Counted from the stretch's first letter, positions 48,093 through 57,605 are shown. The stretch: DNA of 64,000 bases from Myxococcus fulvus (GCF_900111765.1 NZ_FOIB01000006.1:657711-721710), one strand, 5' to 3'. Numbers and translations: made by a program. Notes: generated by a model not told the origin, from the letters alone.

Positions 48093-48109
48093 GGCCGGGC
48101 CGACATACC

Positions 48110-49261
48110 CTAAATGGCGCGCGGGGGCAGTAGCTCCATGACGGTCTCCGCCGCCCGGGTGGCGGCCCCTGCCTCGCCCAGCCGCCCCCGGACCTCTCCC
48201 AGCCCCTGGAGCATCTCGTCCCGGGCGGCCCCCGGCAGCCACACCTTGCGGACCTCGTCGGCGATTCTCTCGGGGGTCATCTCCCCCTGGAGCAGCTCCG
48301 GAACGACGCGCCGCCCGGCCAGCAGGTTGACCAGGGACACGAAGGCCACCTTCAGCATCAGCCGGCCCACCCAGTAGGAGATGAGGGACACCCGGTAGAT
48401 GACGACGAGGGGGCGCTGCATCAGCCCCGCCTCCAGCACGGCCGTCCCGGAGGCGACCACCGCCGCGTCGCTGGCGCCCACCACCTCCGGGGCCTGTCCG
48501 TCCACCAGCACCGGCGTCAGGCCGCTGCCCTCGAAGCGCGACAGCACCTCCTCGCGGGGGATGGTGGGGGCCACGGGGACCACGACCTGGAGCCCGGGCC
48601 GCTCGGCGGACAGGCGGCGGGCCGCGTCCACCATGGACGGCAGGAGCCTGCGAATCTCGCTCATCCGGCTGCCCGGCAGGAGCGCGAGCGTGGGGGCCTC
48701 CTTGGCCAGGCCCAGGCGTTCCCGGAACGCGGTGGGGCTGTCGGGGGCGGGGACCTGCTCGACGACGGGGCTGCCCACGTAGCGGGCCGCGACGCCGGCC
48801 TCCCGGTAGAAGTCCTCTTCGAACGGGAGGATGCACAGCATCCGGTCCACCAGGCGTTTGATGGTGCGCACCCGGCCGCGGCGCCACGCCCAGATCATGG
48901 GCGAGATGTAATAGGCGACGGGGATGCCCTGGGCCTTGAGCTTCTCGGCCAGGCGCAGGTTGAAGTCCGGGATGTCGACGAGGATGGCGACGTCGGGGCG
49001 CCGCTCGGCGGCCGCGTTCGCCAGGCCCTTCATGATTTGAAGGATGCGAGGGATGCGGGGGAGCACCTCGGTGATGCCCATGACGGACACCTCGCGGGCG
49101 TCGAAGAGCAGCTCGACTCCCCGAGCGGCCAGGCGCGAGCCGCCCATGCCGAAGAAGGTGAGGTCCGGACGGCGGGCCTGGAGGGCGGCGACGAGCTCTG
49201 CGGCATGGGCGTCGCCGGAGGCCTCGCCTGCCACGACGAGGATTCGGGGCGGGGGCGTCAT
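48110..49261 (-). CDS. lpxB: Lipid-A-disaccharide synthase LpxB
   Basis: LpxB joins UDP-2,3-diacylglucosamine and lipid X, the LpxI product, into the lipid A disaccharide. The 383-residue GT19 protein starts RILVVAGEASGDAHAAELVAAL and has FGMGGSRLAARGVE, VLIDIPDFNLRLA-type (here ILVDIPDFNLRLA), YYISPMIWAWRRGR and LLPGSRMSEIRRLLP. ATG 49261 gives the family N terminus; ATG 49276 adds five residues and has a weak AGGG site. It lies on the opposite strand to the rest of the lpx genes, divergent from the receiver-PATAN gene. Confidence 0.94.
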   Translation of the reverse strand: MTPPPRILVVAGEASGDAHAAELVAALQARRPDLTFFGMGGSRLAARGVELLFDAREVSVMGITEVLPRIPRILQIMKGLANAAAERRPDVAILVDIPDFNLRLAEKLKAQGIPVAYYISPMIWAWRRGRVRTIKRLVDRMLCILPFEEDFYREAGVAARYVGSPVVEQVPAPDSPTAFRERLGLAKEAPTLALLPGSRMSEIRRLLPSMVDAARRLSAERPGLQVVVPVAPTIPREEVLSRFEGSGLTPVLVDGQAPEVVGASDAAVVASGTAVLEAGLMQRPLVVIYRVSLISYWVGRLMLKVAFVSLVNLLAGRRVVPELLQGEMTPERIADEVRKVWLPGAARDEMLQGLGEVRGRLGEAGAATRAAETVMELLPPRAI

Positions 49262-49322
49262 GTGAGGGGGGCGCATCGTACCCTGATGCAAGCCGGGGTG
49301 AAGGTGTAGACTGCGCCAACCC

Positions 49323-51206
49323 TTGAAGACGCTTCTGCTCGCCGAGAGCCATCCCCCCACGCTCGAGCACCTGACGGGCCTGCTCTCGCAGGCCGGGTAC
49401 TCCGTGCGCGCGGTGAATGACCCCATCGCGGCGCTGGAGCACTTCGCGGCGGACAACCCGGATGTGATGGTGTTGTCGGTGGACCTGCCGCGCGTGGAGG
49501 GCTCGCACGTGGTGCAGCTCATCCGGGGGCACAGCCAGGGCGGGCGCGTGCCCATCGTCGCCATCGACAAGGGGCACCTGGGACGGGCACGGGGCGTGGG
49601 CTCGGTGTTGGACCTGAAGGTGAACGCGTACGTCGCGGACCCGCTCAAGCCCGGCGAGCTGGTGCCCCGGCTGGAGTCGCTGGTGCGCGCGGCACAGGCG
49701 GTGCCGCTGTCGGGCCTGGCGTCCACGCTGTCGCGTCCGGCGGTGAACAGTGGCGAGCTGAAGGGCTATCCGCTGCCCGGCCTGCTGCACTCCATCCACC
49801 GGCTGCGTAGGGATGGTGTGCTGGTGGTGGCGCACCGGGGGCTGAGTCGGCGGGTGTACTTCCTGCGCGGCGGGCCGGTGAGCTTCGACTCGACGGTGAA
49901 GGAGGACTCGCTGCCGCGCTACCTCGTGGAGCGCAAGCTCGCCACGCCCGCGCAGGCGGCGCAGGTGGTGGAGGCGCTGGGCTCGGGGCTGCGCATCGGC
50001 TCGGCGCTGGCGGACGCGGGCGTGGAGCTGGTGGGCGAGGAGCTGTCGCAGTTGTTGCGGGACTACACGCGCGACAAGCTGGCGCGGGTGCTGGGCATGC
50101 GCGAGGGCCGGTACGCCTTCTACTCCGGCGACGAGTTCACCGCGGAGGTGGCGTCGGTGGACCTGCCGCCGCTGGCGCAGATTCTGGAGGGCGCGCGGCG
50201 CACCTTCCCGCTGAAGGTGATGGCGGCGGCGCTGAAGTCGAACCTGGGTGAGTACCCGGTGCGCTCGCCCGAGTTCGGTCGCGACCTGCAGGCGATGGCG
50301 CTGGACACGGACGACATCAAGATCGCCATGCAGGTCAATGGCCGCATCGTGCTCAAGGAGCTGCTCGCGCATGGCCGCGGGGAGCTGAGCGCGGCGTACT
50401 CGCTGTTGTGGTTCCTGAAGCTGACGGGCGGGGTGACGTTCTCCGCGACGCCGGTGGCGACGGGCGCGGACGTGCTGTCGGCGGCGGTGGTGCCGGACCG
50501 GATTGGCCCGCGCAAGCGCAAGTCGTTGCCTGTGGAGACGGCGGCGTCGCTGCGCGAGGAGGCGGTGCGCATCATCACCCGCAGCTACTTCGGCAGCCTG
50601 GGGTTGGACATCGCGGCGGACGCGGAGGCGGTGGAGCGCGCGTACCACGAGACGGCGATGCGCTTTCACCCGGACACGTATGCCGAGTACGACATCTCGG
50701 ACCTGAAGGACCTGTTGGACTCCGTGCAGGAGAAGCTGTCGGCGTCCTACCGGGTGCTGAGCGTGGAGGAGAAGCGCAAGGCGTACCTCCAGTACCTCTT
50801 CAGCAAGCTGGACGTGGGGCGCAACACGGCGGTGGTGGTGGACGCCGAGATTGCGTTGCGCCGGGGCGAGTCCGCGCTGAAGCGGCGGGACTTCCTGTCG
50901 GCGATGCACGCGTTCGAGGAGGCGGTGACGCTCAACCCTCGTGAGCCGGAGTACTACTCCTTCCTCGCCTGGGCGACGTACCAGGGGGCGGGCGGTCCGT
51001 TGGTTCAGCGTGCGCAGAAGGCGCAGAAGGTGTTGAAGAAGGCGTTGTCCCTGGGGCCGTACGTGGAGCGGCTGCACATCATCGCGGCCATCATCGACAC
51101 GGATTTGGGGGACGCGCCGCTGGCGCGGAAGAAGCTGCTGAAGGTGCTGGAGTACAACCCGTACTCGCAGCTGGCCAAGGCGGCGTTGCGCAAGGTGGGA
51201 CGGTAG
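49323..51206 (+). CDS. Receiver-PATAN (DUF4388)-J-like-TPR signalling protein
   Basis: This 627-residue multidomain protein has no assigned function. Residues about 1-125 are a response-regulator receiver (LLLAESHPP, phospho-acceptor-like Asp in VLSVDLP, then LKP). About 140-260 is a PATAN/DUF4388-type domain (PLPGLLHSIHRLRRDGVLVVAH). About 415-500 is a J-like domain that keeps the HPD tripeptide (AMRFHPDTYAEYD). TPR helices end it (ALKRRDFLSAMHAFEEAVTLN, about 515-625). The start is TTG 49323; a TAGACT hexamer ends ten bases upstream, so its mRNA may be leaderless. It precedes the MsbA-like gene by four bases, which ties it to envelope biogenesis. Confidence 0.82.
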   Translation: MKTLLLAESHPPTLEHLTGLLSQAGYSVRAVNDPIAALEHFAADNPDVMVLSVDLPRVEGSHVVQLIRGHSQGGRVPIVAIDKGHLGRARGVGSVLDLKVNAYVADPLKPGELVPRLESLVRAAQAVPLSGLASTLSRPAVNSGELKGYPLPGLLHSIHRLRRDGVLVVAHRGLSRRVYFLRGGPVSFDSTVKEDSLPRYLVERKLATPAQAAQVVEALGSGLRIGSALADAGVELVGEELSQLLRDYTRDKLARVLGMREGRYAFYSGDEFTAEVASVDLPPLAQILEGARRTFPLKVMAAALKSNLGEYPVRSPEFGRDLQAMALDTDDIKIAMQVNGRIVLKELLAHGRGELSAAYSLLWFLKLTGGVTFSATPVATGADVLSAAVVPDRIGPRKRKSLPVETAASLREEAVRIITRSYFGSLGLDIAADAEAVERAYHETAMRFHPDTYAEYDISDLKDLLDSVQEKLSASYRVLSVEEKRKAYLQYLFSKLDVGRNTAVVVDAEIALRRGESALKRRDFLSAMHAFEEAVTLNPREPEYYSFLAWATYQGAGGPLVQRAQKAQKVLKKALSLGPYVERLHIIAAIIDTDLGDAPLARKKLLKVLEYNPYSQLAKAALRKVGR

Positions 51207-51210
51207 GCAG

Positions 51211-52995
51211 ATGGGGCGGACACTCTGGCGATTGTTGCGCTACGCGCGCCCGCATGCGGCGGTGCTCGTGGTGGCGTTCGTGTGCATGGCGTTCGTGGGC
51301 ATCGCCACGGGCGCGTACGCGTATCTCACGGGCCCCGCGCTGCGCTTCCTGTTGTCGGGCGGCGAGGAGGGCTTCGGCGGGGCGAACCGGGTGCCGTGGC
51401 TCTCGGACCTGCCGCGCGACGCGGCGTTGTGGGGCTTCCCGCTGATGATGGTGGTGGTGGGCGCGGTGAAGGGCGTGGGGTACCTGGGCCAGTTCTATTT
51501 CATGGGGCTCTTCGCGCAGCGGGTGGTGAAGGACCTGCGGCGGGAGCTCTTCGTGAAGCTCACGTCATTGTCGCCCGCGCAGCTCGCGCGTGAGCGGCAG
51601 GGAGATTTGCTCAGTCGCTTCTCGTCGGACGTCGCGGCGGTGGAGGCGGCGGCGATGTACACGGTGGGCTCGTACCTGCGGGACAGCCTGCAGGTCATCA
51701 TCCTGGCGGGAGTGGCGTTGTCGATGAGCCCGCTGCTAGGCGGGCTGATGCTGGTGGTGATTCCGCTCGCGGCGCTGCCGGCGTCGAAGCTGACGCGCAA
51801 GGTGCTCAAGGGCACGCGTGAGGGCCAGACGCAGCTGGGACATCTGGCGGGGCAGCTCCACGAGGGGCTCGGCGGACTGCGGACGATTCAGGCGTTCAAC
51901 GGGCAGGAGGCGGAGCTGGCGCGGTTCGCCTCGCACGCGAAGGCGCACGAGGAGGCGGTGGTGGGGGCGGCGTGGGCGCGAGGCGGGGTGCCTGGAATCA
52001 TGGAGGTGCTGGCGGCGGCGGCGCTGGCGGGGGCGTTGGCCTTCGCGGCGAGCGCGAAGTTGATGGAGCCGGAGGCGCTGTTGTCGCTGCTGACGGCGGT
52101 CATCCTGGTGTACCAGCCGGTGAAGGACCTGGGCCGGGTGACGCAGTTCGCGATGCAGGCGGGCGCGGCGGGTGAGCGGCTCTTCGCGTTGTTGGACTTG
52201 AAGCACCCGGTGCTGGACGCGCCGGACGCGGTGTCGGCGCCGCCCTTGTCCGAGTCGGTGCGGTTCGAGGACGTGAGCTTCGCGTATGGCGAGCGGCGCG
52301 CGCTCGACGGCGTGACGCTGGAGCTGAAGGCGGGGCAGGTGACGGCGCTGGTGGGAGGCAGCGGCGGAGGCAAGAGCACGGTGACGTCGCTGCTGCTGCG
52401 CTTCGAGCGCCCCCAGTCCGGGCGGTTGCTGCTGGATGGCGTGGACATGGACCGGTACACGGCGGCGAGCCTGCGCGAGCAGCTGGCGTTGGTGACGCAG
52501 GAGCCGTTGTTGTTCCAGGGCACGGTGCTGGACAACCTGCGCTATGCGCGACCGGACGCCACGCGTGAGGAAGTGGAGGCGGCGGCGAAGGTGGCGAACG
52601 CGGACGGGTTCATCCGAGCGTTGCCCCAGGGCTACGACACGCGCATCGGTGAGCGCGGCGTGACGTTGAGCGGTGGTCAGAGGCAGCGGCTGTGCATCGC
52701 GAGGGCGGTGCTGGCGCGAGCGCGGGTGCTGGTCCTGGACGAGGCGACGAGCAGCCTGGACCCCGAGAGCGAGCGCGAGGTGCAGGCGGCGCTGGCGGCG
52801 GTGTTGCCGGGGCGCACGGCGCTGGTCATCGCGCACCGGTTGTCGACGGTGGTGAACGCGGACGTGCTCCACGTGATGGAGGCGGGGCGGGCGGTGGAGA
52901 GCGGCTCACACGCGGAGCTGCTCGCGAGGGGCGGGCGCTACGCCGCGCTGTGGAAGATGCAGACGGAGGGCACCTTCGAGCGAGGCGCCGCGTGA
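51211..52995 (+). CDS. msbA: MsbA-like lipid A/ABC exporter (fused TMD-NBD)
   Basis: MsbA flips core-lipid A across the inner membrane. The 594-residue half-transporter has six TMs (about residues 15-320) including the GDLLSRFSSDVAAVE coupling region. Its ATPase has Walker A GGSGGGKST, signature LSGGQRQR, Walker B VLVLDEATSSLDPESE and H-loop VIAHRLST. Assignment to MsbA rests on domain layout and position beside waaA and lpxK; a different lipid or peptide substrate cannot be excluded. Confidence 0.85.
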   Translation: MGRTLWRLLRYARPHAAVLVVAFVCMAFVGIATGAYAYLTGPALRFLLSGGEEGFGGANRVPWLSDLPRDAALWGFPLMMVVVGAVKGVGYLGQFYFMGLFAQRVVKDLRRELFVKLTSLSPAQLARERQGDLLSRFSSDVAAVEAAAMYTVGSYLRDSLQVIILAGVALSMSPLLGGLMLVVIPLAALPASKLTRKVLKGTREGQTQLGHLAGQLHEGLGGLRTIQAFNGQEAELARFASHAKAHEEAVVGAAWARGGVPGIMEVLAAAALAGALAFAASAKLMEPEALLSLLTAVILVYQPVKDLGRVTQFAMQAGAAGERLFALLDLKHPVLDAPDAVSAPPLSESVRFEDVSFAYGERRALDGVTLELKAGQVTALVGGSGGGKSTVTSLLLRFERPQSGRLLLDGVDMDRYTAASLREQLALVTQEPLLFQGTVLDNLRYARPDATREEVEAAAKVANADGFIRALPQGYDTRIGERGVTLSGGQRQRLCIARAVLARARVLVLDEATSSLDPESEREVQAALAAVLPGRTALVIAHRLSTVVNADVLHVMEAGRAVESGSHAELLARGGRYAALWKMQTEGTFERGAA

Positions 52996-53032
52996 AGCTG
53001 CCCCCAGTGCAGAGGCCTCGAGGCGCGCGGAC

Positions 53033-54202
53033 ATGAGTCGACTTCGTGTGGCGTTCGGCAAGGGGCTGCGAGCGCTGGTGGGCCTGCTGCTCCTCCTGCT
53101 GGGCCTCTGCGGTTTCTTCGCGCTCCCCGCGTCGTACACGACGTACCCGGTGGTTCCTCCGAAGGAGGGCGAGCCGAGGTGGATTCGTGGTGCCTTCCAC
53201 GTGCACACCACGCGCTCGGATGGACGAGGCAGCCCGCTCGACGTGGTGCTCGCGGCGAAGGCCGCGGGCCTCGACTTCGTGTTGTTGACGGACCACAACG
53301 ACTTCACGCCGCCCGCGCCGACCTGGGGGGAGGGCGTGTTGCTGATTCCCGGCGTTGAAATCTCGACGTCCTCGGGGCACCTGGTCGCGTTCGGCATGGA
53401 GCGCCCGCTGGAGGGCATGACGCGGTGGATGCCGGCTGCGGACGCGGTGAAGGCGGTGGAGGCCGCGGGAGGCATGACGGTCCTCGCGCATCCGGTGCAG
53501 AAGAAGAACCCGTGGACGGACGAGCCGACGGCCCGTGAGGCAAAGGGGTTCGAGCTGTACTCGGCGGATACGTTCTTCCGTCACGCCATGCGCAACCCGG
53601 TGAGCCGGTTGCTGCCGGCCGTGGGCGCGTACCTCGCGAATCCGATGCACGGAGTGATGGTGCTCGTCGCGCCGGAGCCCGAGCCGGGCGCGCGCTTCAT
53701 GGAGCTCTCTCAAGAGCAACCCAAACGCTCCTTCTGCGCGCATGACGCGCATGGCCTGCCGTCGTACGAGTCCGTGTTCAGCTCGCTCGCGATGTACCTC
53801 CCGCCGGAGCAGCTCCCCGCGCCCCTGCCGAAGGACGCGAAGGAGGCCGCGGCCCTGGTGACAAGAGCGCTGCGAGGAGGCTCGGCCCTCTGTTCCTTCC
53901 GCGCGCTGGGGGAGCCCGAGGGCTTCGCCCTGGAGGGCGTGGACCCGGAGCAGCGCGAGGCCCGGGTGGGGGATGTCCTGAAGGTGCGCCTGCCGGGGTT
54001 GCCGGACGTCGACACGGTTCGGGTGCAGGTGTGGGGAGAAGGCCGACTGGGGGAGGACGGCACGTCGGTGGAGCTGACGGGAGAGGGGCTGGTGCGGGTG
54101 GAGGTCTGGGCGAAGGGGCCCGGGCGCTTCTTCGGGTCCGAATGGCGACCTTGGATTGTTCCGAATCCCGTGCGTGTGCTGCCTCGGACCCCTGGCATCT
54201 GA
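53033..54202 (+). CDS. Membrane-anchored PHP-domain phosphoesterase
   Basis: The 389-residue protein has an N-terminal membrane helix (ALVGLLLLLLGLCGFFALP) and then a PHP-type metal-dependent phosphoesterase domain. The motifs are FHVHTTRSDG, LLTDHNDF, LIPGVEIST, HPVQ and a late SFCAHDAHG, matching the family's metal ligands. A C-terminal beta-rich part follows (about residues 300-389). It sits between the MsbA-like exporter and waaA, so it may trim or modify a phosphorylated lipid A intermediate outside the inner membrane. That substrate is inference; no such enzyme is known in standard Kdo pathways. Confidence 0.85.
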   Translation: MSRLRVAFGKGLRALVGLLLLLLGLCGFFALPASYTTYPVVPPKEGEPRWIRGAFHVHTTRSDGRGSPLDVVLAAKAAGLDFVLLTDHNDFTPPAPTWGEGVLLIPGVEISTSSGHLVAFGMERPLEGMTRWMPAADAVKAVEAAGGMTVLAHPVQKKNPWTDEPTAREAKGFELYSADTFFRHAMRNPVSRLLPAVGAYLANPMHGVMVLVAPEPEPGARFMELSQEQPKRSFCAHDAHGLPSYESVFSSLAMYLPPEQLPAPLPKDAKEAAALVTRALRGGSALCSFRALGEPEGFALEGVDPEQREARVGDVLKVRLPGLPDVDTVRVQVWGEGRLGEDGTSVELTGEGLVRVEVWAKGPGRFFGSEWRPWIVPNPVRVLPRTPGI

Positions 54203-54223
54203 TAGAGGGCCGGGGAGCCGTCC

Positions 54224-55507
54224 ATGCGACTCCTCTACATCCTCGCCACGTACCTGCTCTTCCCGCTGCTCCTCCCGGTGCTGTGTGTGCACCGGAAGAC
54301 GCGTCATGGCCTGTGGCAGCGACTGGGGTTCTATGCCCCGGGCGCGTTGCCCGTGAGAGGCGATGGGCCCGTGGTGTGGCTGCACGGCGCGAGCGCGGGG
54401 GACCTGCTCGCGCTCTCCCCGATGTTCGCTCCGCTGCGAGCGCGCTTCCCGGGCTGCCAGCTCATCCTGTCGACGATGACGGACAGCGGCCATGCGATGG
54501 CGACGGGGCGGCTGGCCAAGGACATCGATGGCGTCATCTACGTGCCCTATGACCTGTGGGGCGCGACGCGGCGGGCGATGAAGGCGCTCCGGCCGGACAT
54601 CCTGGTCCTCGAGTACACGGAGATCTGGCCCAACCTCATCCGCGCGGCGAAGCGCGGAGGCGCGCGAGTCGTGATGACCAACGGCCGCTTTTCGCCTGCG
54701 AACGTGGGGCGCTACCGGGCGTTGTTCGGGCTCATCGGCAATCCGCTGAAGGACCTGGACCTGATGTTGATGCGCCACGAGGACGAAGCGGAGCGAGCGA
54801 GGAGTCTGGGCGCGCGTCCCGACTGGGTGATGGTGACGGGGAACACGAAGTTCGACTCCCTGGCCTCGGGGCCCGCGCCGGAGGACGTCACGTTGCGCGA
54901 GGTCCTGGGGCTCCCGGTGGGCGCACCCGTGTGGATCGCGGGCAGCACTCACGAGGGTGAGGAGGAGGCGTTGCTGGGTGTCTACCGGCGCCTGCTCGCG
55001 AAGTGGCCGGAGCTGCGGCTGGTGATTGCGCCGAGGTACGTCGACCGTGCGGCGCGGGTGGCGACGCTCGCGCGGGACGCAGGGCTGAGCGTGGGGCTGC
55101 GCTCGAAGGGCAACCCCGAGCGGGGACAGGTGGTGGTGCTGGACACCATCGGCGAGCTGTCGCGGGCGTACCGACTGGGGACGGTGGTCTTCGTGGGCGG
55201 CTCGTTCACGAAGCGCGGTGGCCAGAACATCCTGGAGCCCGCGGGGCAGGGCAAGCCGGTGTTGTTCGGGCCGCACATGGACAACTTCCGGGACAGTGTG
55301 ACGGTGTTGTCGGGGCACGGAGGCATCCAGGTGGCGGACGCGGAGGAGCTGCACGCGAGGCTCGCGGAGCTGTTGGAGGACCCGAGGCGAATCGATGAAC
55401 TCGGGGCTCGGGCCCTGGAGACGGTGGGCCGGATCTCCGGCGCGAGCGAGCGCAACGCCGAGGCGATGCTGTCGCTCTTCCCGCACGGCAGGGCGGAGCC
55501 GCGATGA
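54224..55507 (+). CDS. waaA: Kdo transferase WaaA (KdtA)
   Basis: WaaA adds Kdo residues to lipid IVA. The 427-residue GT30 protein has an N-terminal membrane anchor (LLYILATYLLFPLLLPVL), then WLHGASAGDLLAL, the acceptor-side STMTDSGHAMA, EYTEIWPNLIRAAKR, TNGRFSP, the donor-side WIAGSTHEGEEEALL and VVFVGGSFTKRGGQNILEPA. All family signatures are intact. Its stop overlaps the next glycosyltransferase gene by ATGA. Confidence 0.95.
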   Translation: MRLLYILATYLLFPLLLPVLCVHRKTRHGLWQRLGFYAPGALPVRGDGPVVWLHGASAGDLLALSPMFAPLRARFPGCQLILSTMTDSGHAMATGRLAKDIDGVIYVPYDLWGATRRAMKALRPDILVLEYTEIWPNLIRAAKRGGARVVMTNGRFSPANVGRYRALFGLIGNPLKDLDLMLMRHEDEAERARSLGARPDWVMVTGNTKFDSLASGPAPEDVTLREVLGLPVGAPVWIAGSTHEGEEEALLGVYRRLLAKWPELRLVIAPRYVDRAARVATLARDAGLSVGLRSKGNPERGQVVVLDTIGELSRAYRLGTVVFVGGSFTKRGGQNILEPAGQGKPVLFGPHMDNFRDSVTVLSGHGGIQVADAEELHARLAELLEDPRRIDELGARALETVGRISGASERNAEAMLSLFPHGRAEPR

Positions 55508-56511
55508 CGCTCATTATCCACCCGCATTTCCACAACCGGTACACGGGCGTCACGCGTCACGTCGAGTCGGTGGTGCCGGCGTTGGTGAAGGACTCGGGCT
55601 CGGAGACGCGGGTCATCGGCTCGGGCCTGAGCGAGGGCCTGCCGCGCATCACCTGGCCGGAGCTGCTGCGCAGGGCGCGCTCGGAGCCGGTGGTGTGGCA
55701 CGCGCACCGGAACAACGAGCTGCTCGCGGGGATGTTGTTGAAGCTGGTGGGCCGGCAGGTGCGGCTGGTGTTCACGCGGCACACGTCGATTGCACCCAGT
55801 GGCTTCACGCGCTTCCTCGCGCGAGGCGCGGACGCGCTGGTGTCGTTGACGAAGCAGGTGGCGGACGTCATCGCGCTGCCGTCGACGGTCATCTCGCACG
55901 GCATCGACCTGACGCGCTTCCATCCGCCCGAGGACCGTCAGAAGGCCTGGGAGCGACTGGGGCAGGGGGGGCGCCTGGGAATCGGCGTCATCGGTCGCAT
56001 CCGGAAGGAGAAGGGGCAGGGCGACTTCCTGGAGGCGGTGCGTCCGCTGTTGCCCGAGCACCCCGAGTGGCAGGGCGTGCTCGTGGGCCTGGCGAAGGGC
56101 GCGGACCTGGACTGGGTGAACGGCCTGCGCGCCGGCATCGAGGACCGGGTGACGCTGGCGGGAGAGCAGTCGGTCATCGAGCCCTGGTACCAGGGGCTCA
56201 CGGTGCTGGTGCACCCGTCCTACGCGGAGGGGTACTCGCTGGTGCACGTGGAGGCGATGGCGTCGGGTTGCTGCGTGGTGGCGTCGAAGCTGCCGTACCT
56301 GGACACGCTCATCGAGCATGGCCGCACGGGCTTCTTCTTCGAGCCGGGTGACGTGAAGGCACTGCGGGAACTCCTGGACATGTTGATGCGGGAGCCGGAG
56401 CGGGCGCGGGAGGTGGGGCGCAACGCGGCAGAGGAGGCGCGTCGGCGGTGTGGCGTGGAGCACGAGGCGCACGCGCTGGAGGCGCTGTACCGCACGCTGG
56501 TGAGGCGCTGA
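55504..56511 (+). CDS. GT4-family glycosyltransferase (first)
   Basis: The 335-residue GT-B enzyme probably extends the lipopolysaccharide core. It starts IIHPHFHNRYTGVTRHVESVVPAL and has a C-terminal GT4 domain with IGVIGRIRKEKGQGDFLEAV, LAGEQSVIEPWYQGLTVLVHPS and the EX7E motif in EGYSLVHVEAMASGC. It is coupled to waaA (ATGA) and precedes the second glycosyltransferase by 4 bp. The donor sugar is unknown. Confidence 0.88.
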   Translation: MTLIIHPHFHNRYTGVTRHVESVVPALVKDSGSETRVIGSGLSEGLPRITWPELLRRARSEPVVWHAHRNNELLAGMLLKLVGRQVRLVFTRHTSIAPSGFTRFLARGADALVSLTKQVADVIALPSTVISHGIDLTRFHPPEDRQKAWERLGQGGRLGIGVIGRIRKEKGQGDFLEAVRPLLPEHPEWQGVLVGLAKGADLDWVNGLRAGIEDRVTLAGEQSVIEPWYQGLTVLVHPSYAEGYSLVHVEAMASGCCVVASKLPYLDTLIEHGRTGFFFEPGDVKALRELLDMLMREPERAREVGRNAAEEARRRCGVEHEAHALEALYRTLVRR

Positions 56512-56515
56512 GCGG

Positions 56516-57550
56516 ATGCGCATCCTTCACCTGCTCGCGAGCCCGTTCTTCAGTGGCCCCGCGGAGAACGTCGCGCTGCTCGCCCGAGCGCAGCGGGATG
56601 CGGGGCACGAGGTGACGGTGGCGGTGGACCGTCGGCGCAAGGACGTGCCGGCGGAGGAGCCCGCGGTGCCGCGCTTCCAGGAACTCGGCCTGTTGGACGA
56701 AGGTGGCCTGGAGTTGTCCGTGAAGTCGCCGCCGTGGCGCATGTGGAGCGACTCGCGACGTCTGCGCGCGCGGCAGGTGGACGTGGTGCATTCGCACTTC
56801 AGTCACGACCACTTCCTCGCGAGGTGGGGACGTCCCCGAGGCGCGGTGCTGGTGCGCTCGCTGCATGCACCCCGTTCGCTGCGTTCCTCGTTGCCCGCGG
56901 CGGATGCGTACACGGTTCCGGCGAGCGCGCTGTTGCCGAGGTTGTTGGAGCGAGGGAAGCGGGCCCGGGTGCTTCCAGCGCTGGTGGACCCGAGGTTCCG
57001 GCCCGAAGCGGACCGCGAGTCACTCCGGCGCGAGCTGGGGCTCACGGGTGGACCGTTGGTGGGAATGGTCTCCACGTTCCAGCCATCGAGGCGCCATGCG
57101 GTCGGGGTGGAGGCCTTCGTGAAGTACCGCCAGCACCATCCTCACGCGCGCTTCGTCCTCGTGGGTGACGGAGCGCTCCTGGAGGCGACGCGCAATCAGG
57201 TAGCGGCGCTGGGATTGACGGACGCGGTGGTCTTCGCGGGCTATCAGCAGGGCGAGTCCTTCGCGCGCTGGCTGAAGGCCTTGGACGAGGTGTGGCTGCT
57301 GGGCCTGGGGAATGACTGGAGCGCGAGGGCCGCGGCCCAGGCGCGAGCGTGTGGTGTCCGAGTGGTCGCGGTGGACGAAGGCGCATTGCCGGACCTGGCG
57401 GATGCGCGGGTGGCTGAGCCCACGCCCGAAGCAGTCGTCACGGCCGCGCTCTCGGGAGTCCTCGCGCCCGTGGCGCATCCGACGAATGCGCGCATCGCCG
57501 CCGACGTGCTCGCCTTGTACGCCGAGGTTGCTGACGGGACTCCTCGATGA
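56516..57550 (+). CDS. GT4-family glycosyltransferase (second)
   Basis: The 344-residue enzyme is a divergent GT-B protein. It opens MRILHLLASPFFSGPAENVAL and has VDVVHSHFSHDHFLA, then LVGMVSTFQPSRRHAVGVEAFV and FVLVGDGALLEATRNQVAAL. The usual GT4 EX7E motif is not clear: the region reads DEVWLLGLGNDWSARAAAQARACGVRV. It may still be active, since some GT4 proteins vary there. It lies between the first GT4 and lpxK in the same direction. Confidence 0.82.
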   Translation: MRILHLLASPFFSGPAENVALLARAQRDAGHEVTVAVDRRRKDVPAEEPAVPRFQELGLLDEGGLELSVKSPPWRMWSDSRRLRARQVDVVHSHFSHDHFLARWGRPRGAVLVRSLHAPRSLRSSLPAADAYTVPASALLPRLLERGKRARVLPALVDPRFRPEADRESLRRELGLTGGPLVGMVSTFQPSRRHAVGVEAFVKYRQHHPHARFVLVGDGALLEATRNQVAALGLTDAVVFAGYQQGESFARWLKALDEVWLLGLGNDWSARAAAQARACGVRVVAVDEGALPDLADARVAEPTPEAVVTAALSGVLAPVAHPTNARIAADVLALYAEVADGTPR

Positions 57551-57605
57551 ATTCCATCTCGAACGTCGAGCACAGCGAGCTCCGAGCGATGGGAGCCCGT
57601 CGGTC

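Noticed and set aside
49261..49276. Alternative lpxB start at 49276
   Set aside because: It has a weak AGGG site but only adds MRPPH; the TACGAT overlapping that ATG could be the promoter -10, and 49261 gives the family-standard N terminus. It remains possible.
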